The notes beneath the pieces are model-generated. The model was not told the DNA's origin. It made no database searches and was given only the letters and a program-made list of their open reading frames with translations. Shown here in pieces: positions 6,055 to 9,669 of a DNA stretch of 9,669 bases. Both the position numbers and the translations under genes were made by a program. The stretch lies in contig JAIDJS010000196.1 of the NCBI GenBank assembly GCA_029052085.1, positions 1 through 9,669 on the forward strand. The letters run 5' to 3'. Each line of letters begins with the position of its first letter. The first letter of the stretch is position 1. Source of the stretch: Eubacterium sp. (GTDB lineage: Bacteria > Bacillota > Clostridia > Oscillospirales > Acutalibacteraceae).

Positions 6055-6804
6055 TTATTTATTTAAGGCTATGAATTCTCTTGGTGTTATACCGTATTCC
6101 TTTTTGAATGCGGAAATAAAATGCGATTGTGAGCAAAAGCCAAGTGTGTAGCAGATTTTGCTGCTGTCAAATTCCTCAAATAAAAGCGTTTTTGAAAGCT
6201 CAAGCTTCTGCTTTAAAATAAAGCTGCTTAGATTTTCGCCAACCTCTTTTTTGAAAAGGTGGGAAATATAATCCTCAGACAATCCGCATTCATCGGCTAA
6301 GTCTTTTACATTGATTTTTTTATGCAAATTTTTGTTGATATATGCCATACATTTTCTTATATGAGGGGAATACTTTAGTTTTTTTGAATTGGAAGCAACA
6401 AGATTTGTAAGTTCAATGATCTTTTCGGCAAGATATTCCATAATGTGCATCGGGTTTTCAATTGTATCTATTGTTCTTATAAAATCATCTGAAAAATTAT
6501 AGGCGTCTGTTTCGTTCATTCCGCCTTGAATTGCGTATCGTGTTGCCAGTGTAATACAGCTGACTGCCATATATTGATGCTGTCTGCTGTTGTTTTTGGA
6601 CATATTGCCTACAACAATTCCGCTTCCCAAGAAGCCTTTGAGATGCTCTATCAGCATTTCAAGGTTTCCTTGCTTTATACAGGAAAACAGGCGGATTTCA
6701 TCTTTGTAAGGGGTATGAAAGGTGTTTGCTTCCCTTTGTTCATAAATAGAATCTGAAATTTCCTGCGGAATGATTTTTAAGCTGAGTAATTCATAAACAT
6801 TCAT
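6055..6804 (-). CDS. AraC-family transcriptional regulator
   Basis: A 249-residue regulator from the chosen ATG. The C-terminal third (about 148-247) is a complete AraC DNA-binding domain. The first HTH is INVKDLADECGLSEDYISHL (about 164-183). The second is SSKICYTLGFCSQSHFISAF (about 215-234), followed by KKEYGITPREFI, the conserved end of the domain. The N-terminal part (1-140) is helical and not a recognisable sugar-binding cupin; similar all-helical N-termini (with a TLATRYAIQGG-like stretch) occur in other clostridial AraC proteins of unknown ligand. A GTG three codons upstream (6813) is in frame but overlaps the ribosome site AGAGGTGG (6810-6817), so the ATG at 6804 is preferred. It lies directly upstream of the GPH symporter and probably controls it in response to the transported sugar, by analogy with MelR and similar regulators. 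Confidence 0.87.
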   Translation of the reverse strand: MNVYELLSLKIIPQEISDSIYEQREANTFHTPYKDEIRLFSCIKQGNLEMLIEHLKGFLGSGIVVGNMSKNNSRQHQYMAVSCITLATRYAIQGGMNETDAYNFSDDFIRTIDTIENPMHIMEYLAEKIIELTNLVASNSKKLKYSPHIRKCMAYINKNLHKKINVKDLADECGLSEDYISHLFKKEVGENLSSFILKQKLELSKTLLFEEFDSSKICYTLGFCSQSHFISAFKKEYGITPREFIALNK

Positions 6805-6825
6805 TTTTACCACCTCTTTCTTTTT

Positions 6826-6854
6826 AGCTTAGCTTTTAATTGCCGTATTGTCAA
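6826..6854 (-). promoter_or_regulatory. Possible AraC gene promoter
   Basis: On the minus strand a consensus -35 TTGACA (6849-6854) is followed 17 bp later by TAAGCT (6826-6831), a weak -10. The transcript would start just before the ribosome site, giving a very short leader. A TATAAT on the minus strand around 6885 lacks a good -35. Low confidence for the exact start. Confidence 0.35.
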
Positions 6855-6910
6855 CAAAAACGGAATTTTAATATAGGAATTATGATATTATAAAGGATTT
6901 CTGATATAAA

Positions 6911-6946
6911 AAAGCCTTCCGTAGGGTGTCCCAATAGGAAGGCTTT
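6911..6946 (-). terminator. Rho-independent terminator after the flavoprotein gene
   Basis: AAAGCCTTCC (6911-6920) pairs perfectly over 10 bp with GGAAGGCTTT (6937-6946). A small inner GGG/CCC stem (6924-6926 with 6930-6932) fills the loop. The minus-strand RNA continues into TTTTTTATATC. It lies 16 bases beyond the stop at 6962 and ends the flavodoxin/flavoprotein unit. Confidence 0.85.
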
Positions 6947-6961
6947 CAGCAATGTGCCGGA

Positions 6962-7600
6962 TTATCTTATAAAATTCGTAAACTTTGTTTTTTCTTTTTC
7001 GGGCAAAGGGATTCCTGCCTTTTTGCCTGCGTCAATACATTTTAAAAAGTATGCCATATTTCTGCCAAGAATACGCATCGTCTGCATACCCTCTTCATCC
7101 TGCAAAACCTCTTCGGCTGATGCCCCGTGCACCATATTCCAATACCTTGATGAAATGACAGGCATCTGAGAAAAAGTAAAATACTTATTAAGCTGATCAA
7201 AGGTTGCTGTTGTGCCTGCTCTTCGTGCTGATGTAATGGCTGCGGCGGGCTTATACTTGAATGCAAGCCCTCTGTTTCCGCAGAAGTCGGAATAAAACAA
7301 TCTGTCCATAAAGGCTGTAATATTTCCCGATGCCGAAGAAAAGTGAACAGGTGATCCGAAAACAAAGCCATCTGCCTCCATGGCTTTTTCCCTGAATTCA
7401 TTTACAACATCATCAAAAGCACACTTGCCAAGCTTGGTGCAGGAATGACATGAGATGCAGCCTCCAATCGGCTTGTTCTGTATCCAGAAAATTTCAGTTT
7501 CAATATCCGCTTCGTTAAGCGTTTTGGCAACCTCGCAAAGTGCGGTATAGGTGCATCCGTTTTTATGGGGACTTCCGTTTACCAATAATACTTTCATCAT
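6962..7600 (-). CDS. NAD(P)H-dependent FMN reductase / iron-sulfur flavoprotein family
   Basis: A 212-residue flavodoxin-fold protein. The N-terminal VLLVNGSPHKNGCTYTAL (4-21) is the FMN phosphate loop of the NADPH-dependent FMN reductase family. CISCHSCTKLGKC (48-60) gives C48, C51, C54 and C60 in the C-x2-C-x2-C-x5-C spacing of iron-sulfur flavoproteins, suggesting a [4Fe-4S] cluster. FGSPVHFSSASGNITAFMDR (80-99) is the second flavin-contacting loop with the typical GSP-Y/H-F-S pattern. Likely role: cytoplasmic flavin-dependent electron transfer or quinone/nitro-compound reduction; the substrate is not readable. The ATG at 7600 has AAGGAG 6 bases upstream; a second ATG follows directly. It lies 65 bp downstream of the broken flavodoxin on the same strand and may share its MerR-controlled promoter. 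It appears intact. Confidence 0.88.
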   Translation of the reverse strand: MMKVLLVNGSPHKNGCTYTALCEVAKTLNEADIETEIFWIQNKPIGGCISCHSCTKLGKCAFDDVVNEFREKAMEADGFVFGSPVHFSSASGNITAFMDRLFYSDFCGNRGLAFKYKPAAAITSARRAGTTATFDQLNKYFTFSQMPVISSRYWNMVHGASAEEVLQDEEGMQTMRILGRNMAYFLKCIDAGKKAGIPLPEKEKTKFTNFIR

Positions 7601-7665
7601 TCATTACTCCTTACTGTTATATTCTTATTTTGACTTTAAAATATTTTGCTTTGGATAAAATACTT

Positions 7666-8208
7666 TTACTTATTATAACCTAAATTACCAAGCCATGCAA
7701 TGATTTCAGACTCCGATTCATTTACATTGTTTCTTGATACAGTAAAGCCGTTGCGATCAACATTTGCGGCAGGCTCTAATTCCTTAATAGAATTTATTGT
7801 GTTTGAAAAACCGCTTCCGCCGTGTGTATTAAAGGGAATGATTGTTTTTCCTGAAAAATCATAGGTGTCAAAAAAGGTGTACATAATCATCGGCATATCG
7901 CCCTACCGGTTCGGATAGCCGATAAATACAGTATCATATTTATCCCAGTTATCTACTGTTGAAGATACAAGTTTAATATTTCTTGCGCTTTCGTTGTTGT
8001 GCTCATAATTCACACGGCTATTTTCATCTCTCCAATTCAGATCATCATCTGTATAGGTATCTTTTGGTTCAAGCTCAAAAACTGTTGCCTTTGCAATATA
8101 ATTTGCAGCACTTTCCGTATTACCGCTGACTGAAAAATATACAGCCAAGGTTTTGCCTTTCTTTACTTCCTTCTCTTCTGTCGGATACGAATAGATAAAA
8201 TCGTTCAT
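7666..8208 (-). pseudogene. Flavodoxin interrupted by an in-frame TAG
   Basis: Read through, this is a 180-position flavodoxin-like protein. YFSVSGNTESAA (about 24-35) is the FMN phosphate loop S-x-S-G-N-T, and TVFIGYP leads to the aromatic flavin loop. At codons 100-102 the gene reads Asn-Arg-TAG (stop at 7903-7905), where relatives have Ile-Trp-Trp before Gly-Asp-Met-Pro. The frame then continues unbroken through FSGKTIIPFNTHGGSGFS to a normal C-terminus at 7666. So no frameshift occurred; several neighbouring base changes would be needed. The first part alone (101 aa) lacks half the fold. The second part has an ATG at 7896 but no convincing ribosome site. The ATG at 8208 has AGGGGG 6 bases upstream. 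Likely a recent pseudogene; a sequence or assembly error, or amber read-through, is less likely but possible. Confidence 0.8.
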
Positions 8209-8219
8209 AAGAAGCCCCC

Positions 8220-8248
8220 TTGATTAATATTGTTTTTTCTGTTACAAT
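8220..8248 (+). promoter_or_regulatory. Predicted merR-type gene promoter
   Basis: -35 TTGATT (8220-8225) and -10 TACAAT (8243-8248) are separated by 17 bp and face the regulator gene at 8314. Transcription would begin near 8255, so the dyad at 8263-8277 lies just downstream, consistent with weak autorepression. Confidence 0.55.
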
Positions 8249-8251
8249 GCA

Positions 8252-8282
8252 AGTATAAAACACGGTAGTTACTACCGGTCAA
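8252..8282 (-). promoter_or_regulatory. MerR-type activated promoter of the flavodoxin gene
   Basis: On the minus strand, -35 TTGACC (8277-8282) and -10 TATACT (8252-8257) are both good matches but stand 19 bp apart. This overlong spacer containing a dyad is the established signature of promoters activated by MerR-family proteins, which twist the DNA to realign the two elements. It faces the flavodoxin start at 8208. Confidence 0.88.
8263..8277. promoter_or_regulatory. MerR-family operator dyad
   Basis: CGGTAGTTACTACCG is a perfect 15-bp palindrome about T8270. It lies wholly within the 19-bp spacer apart from its last base, which touches the -35. It is the expected binding site of the divergent MerR-type regulator. 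Confidence 0.85.
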
Positions 8283-8313
8283 GTCTTTTTTTGAAATTTT
8301 TTGAGGTAATTTT

Positions 8314-8721
8314 ATGTTTACGATGAAAGATGTTTGCAAACAGGTTGAAATGCCGTATGAAACATTGAAGTTTTATTGCAATGAAGGTTTGGTTCCTAAT
8401 ATCAAAAGAGATAAAAATAATTACAGAATATTTGATGAAAAGAATGTTGCCTGGATAAAAAGCCTTGTTTGTTTAAAAAACTGCGGAATGAGTATTCAGG
8501 AAATGAAGGAATATCTTGATCTTTGCCTTTTGGGTCCATCAACCATACCCGAACGAAAGAAGATTCTTGATAAAAAAAGGGAAGAACTGCTACATAAAGT
8601 TGCTGCGCTTCAGAAGAGCATTGATTATATTGATTGGAAGCAGAGCTTTTATGATGATGTACTTTCCGGCAAAACAGAGTATATCAGTAATTTAATTGAT
8701 ACAAGCGATATGAATAGTTAA
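8314..8721 (+). CDS. MerR-family transcriptional regulator
   Basis: A 135-residue MerR-type protein of normal length. The winged HTH (1-70) contains FTMKDVCKQVEMPYETLKFY (2-21) as the HTH, then EGLVPNIKRDKNNYRIFDE as the wing. LVCLKNCGMSIQEMKEYLDL (51-70) forms the second helical pair. A long dimerising helix follows (about 78-113, PERKKILDKKREELLHKVAA onwards). C53 and C57 are near the place where the NmlR/AdhR subgroup has a reactive cysteine, so thiol or aldehyde sensing is possible but not shown; C8 and C22 are also present. There is no large effector domain. The ATG has GAGG 7 bases upstream. It is divergent from the flavodoxin and should activate it through the 19-bp-spacer promoter between them. 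A weak AU-only hairpin follows its stop. Confidence 0.9.
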   Translation: MFTMKDVCKQVEMPYETLKFYCNEGLVPNIKRDKNNYRIFDEKNVAWIKSLVCLKNCGMSIQEMKEYLDLCLLGPSTIPERKKILDKKREELLHKVAALQKSIDYIDWKQSFYDDVLSGKTEYISNLIDTSDMNS

Positions 8722-8743
8722 ATATAAATTCTTTCTTATATTT
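8720..8743 (+). terminator. Weak possible terminator after the merR-type gene
   Basis: AAATATAA (8720-8727) pairs with TTATATTT (8736-8743) around an 8-base loop, followed by GATTTTTATT. The stem contains no G-C pairs, so it would be weak; some read-through into murT is possible. Confidence 0.3.
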
Positions 8744-8751
8744 GATTTTTA

Positions 8752-8780
8752 TTGATAATTATTCAATAGTTTGTTATAAT
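8752..8780 (+). promoter_or_regulatory. Near-consensus murT promoter
   Basis: -35 TTGATA (8752-8757), a 17-bp spacer and a perfect -10 TATAAT (8775-8780) with an extended TG (8772-8773). Among the promoters seen here it is the closest to the sigma-A consensus. It drives murT, with a leader of about 35 bases. Confidence 0.85.
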
Positions 8781-8821
8781 TCATTAATAGTGATTATTAA
8801 AAAAATAAGGATAAATACATT

Positions 8822-9669
8822 ATGAATTTTCGCAGGATGCTTGCTGTCTGGGCAGCAAAAATAGTTGAAAAAATAAGTGTTAGGGTATTTCATAAGCATG
8901 GTGTAACATGGGCGGGTAAGATTGCATTAAGAATTTGTCCGTCCATTTTAAAGGAGCTTGCTGCTCAGGTAAAAAAAGATATTTTTATTGTCTGCGGTAC
9001 AAACGGAAAAACCACTACGAATAATATGCTTTGTGCGGCGCTTGAAGCAGAGGGCTATCGTGTTGTATGCAATCATACAGGTTCAAATATGCTTAACGGC
9101 GTTGTTGCCGCCTTTGCTCTTGGGGCAAAGCTGAACGGCAATCTTGATGCGGATTATGCCTCAATTGAAATTGATGAGGCTTCAACAAGGCGGGTTTTTC
9201 CTCATTTTAAGCCGGATTATATGGTGCTTACCAATCTGTTCCGTGATCAGCTAGACAGATACGGGGAAATTGATATTACAATGAATATTTTAAAGGAAAG
9301 TATGCAGTCTGCTCCGGATATGAAGGTTATCGTAAACGGAGATGATGCGCTGTCGGCTTTTCTTGCAATGGACAGCGGCAATGATTTTGTAACCTACGGA
9401 ATAAGTGAAAAGGTGCTGGATGATAAAGGCTCCCGTGAAATCAGAGAGGGAAGATTCTGTAAAAAATGCGGGGCACCTCTTCATTATAATTTTTATCATT
9501 ACAGCCAGCTTGGCGATTATAAATGCACAGCCTGCGATTTTGTCCGCCCCCAAATTGATTTTGATGCCTATGATGTTGAAATAGGCGATGGGCTTCTTTT
9601 TTCTGTTGAGGATAAAAGGCTTTTTGCAAATTATAAGGGCTTTTATAATGTTTTTAATATTCTTCCCGC
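8822..9669 (+). CDS. murT: MurT subunit of lipid II isoglutaminyl synthase (3' end outside window)
   Basis: An open frame from the ATG at 8822 runs 282 codons to the window edge without a stop. The family is about 430-450 residues, so roughly two thirds is present. It is a Mur-ligase-type enzyme: GTNGKTTT (59-66) is the ATP-binding P-loop, and IEIDEAS (115-121) with LTNLFRDQLDRYGE (136-149) are Mur ligase central-domain motifs. The inserted zinc-ribbon-like module with C213, C216, C235 and C238 (FCKKCGAP and YKCTACDF) separates MurT from MurC-F. YKGFYNVFN (271-279) begins the next conserved segment. With the glutaminase GatD, MurT amidates the D-glutamate of lipid II to D-isoglutamine on the cytoplasmic membrane face, needed for proper cross-linking in many Gram-positives. 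AAGGA (8807-8811) is the ribosome site. gatD is expected directly downstream, outside the window. Confidence 0.93.
   Translation, partial: MNFRRMLAVWAAKIVEKISVRVFHKHGVTWAGKIALRICPSILKELAAQVKKDIFIVCGTNGKTTTNNMLCAALEAEGYRVVCNHTGSNMLNGVVAAFALGAKLNGNLDADYASIEIDEASTRRVFPHFKPDYMVLTNLFRDQLDRYGEIDITMNILKESMQSAPDMKVIVNGDDALSAFLAMDSGNDFVTYGISEKVLDDKGSREIREGRFCKKCGAPLHYNFYHYSQLGDYKCTACDFVRPQIDFDAYDVEIGDGLLFSVEDKRLFANYKGFYNVFNILP

Noticed and set aside
6805..6813. GTG start adding three residues to the AraC-type regulator
   Set aside because: The GTG is part of the AGAGGTGG ribosome site that serves the ATG at 6804, so it cannot also be well served itself.
7666..7896. Separate 76-residue gene starting at the ATG at 7896
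   Set aside because: Its sequence is the second half of the flavodoxin, in the same frame as the first half, with no ribosome site in front of the ATG; it is better explained as part of one interrupted gene.
9290..9629. Minus-strand open frames opposite murT
   Set aside because: The plus strand carries conserved MurT motifs, including the four-cysteine module, over the same bases; no ribosome site or family match is seen on the minus strand.
1..9669. Mobile element, prophage or CRISPR explanation for the two small XRE genes
   Set aside because: No transposase, integrase, direct-repeat ends, phage structural genes or spaced repeats were found; the neighbours are ordinary chromosomal genes.

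Overview
The window is AT-rich chromosomal DNA whose genes and signals look like a low-GC Gram-positive bacterium of the class Clostridia, perhaps a gut Oscillospiraceae/Ruminococcaceae-type organism. The basis is strong AGGAGG-like ribosome sites, sigma-A-type promoters, many U-tailed hairpin terminators, a MurT-type peptidoglycan amidation gene and a GPH-family sugar symporter. Genus-level placement is a guess. I see no rRNA, tRNA, CRISPR array, insertion sequence or phage structural gene. No gene-free stretch reaches 300 bp; the longest gaps are about 110-160 bp and hold promoters and terminators.

Left part (1-2510). A small Cro/C1-type HTH regulator reads rightward, and its ribosome site is buried in a 13-bp hairpin. 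A shared terminator separates it from a leftward pair: a histidinol-phosphate aminotransferase homologue (hisC) and, 61 bp downstream, an intracellular-looking family 18 glycoside hydrolase. Middle-left (2511-4460). A second small HTH regulator is divergent from a two-helix membrane protein of unknown function. The 90-bp gap between them carries two matching 15-bp palindromes 32 bp apart that overlap both promoters, a compact autoregulated switch. Then comes rmuC with its own promoter and a perfect-stem terminator.

Middle-right (4472-6804). An AraC-family regulator lies upstream of a GPH/MelB-type symporter on the minus strand. The regulator's terminator hairpin overlaps a good promoter for the symporter. 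Right part (6962-8721). A MerR-type regulator is divergent from a flavodoxin and an FMN-reductase/iron-sulfur flavoprotein gene. The promoter facing the flavodoxin has the 19-bp spacer and central dyad typical of MerR-activated promoters. The flavodoxin has an in-frame TAG where relatives have the Trp-Trp-Gly flavin loop, so it is probably a recent pseudogene. The right edge (8822-9669) is the first two thirds of murT, with a near-consensus promoter; gatD would be expected just outside.

Nothing here is clearly a new multi-gene system. The most unusual items are the two-operator HTH/membrane-protein switch, the occluded ribosome site of the first regulator, the promoter nested in a terminator, and the flavodoxin lesion.
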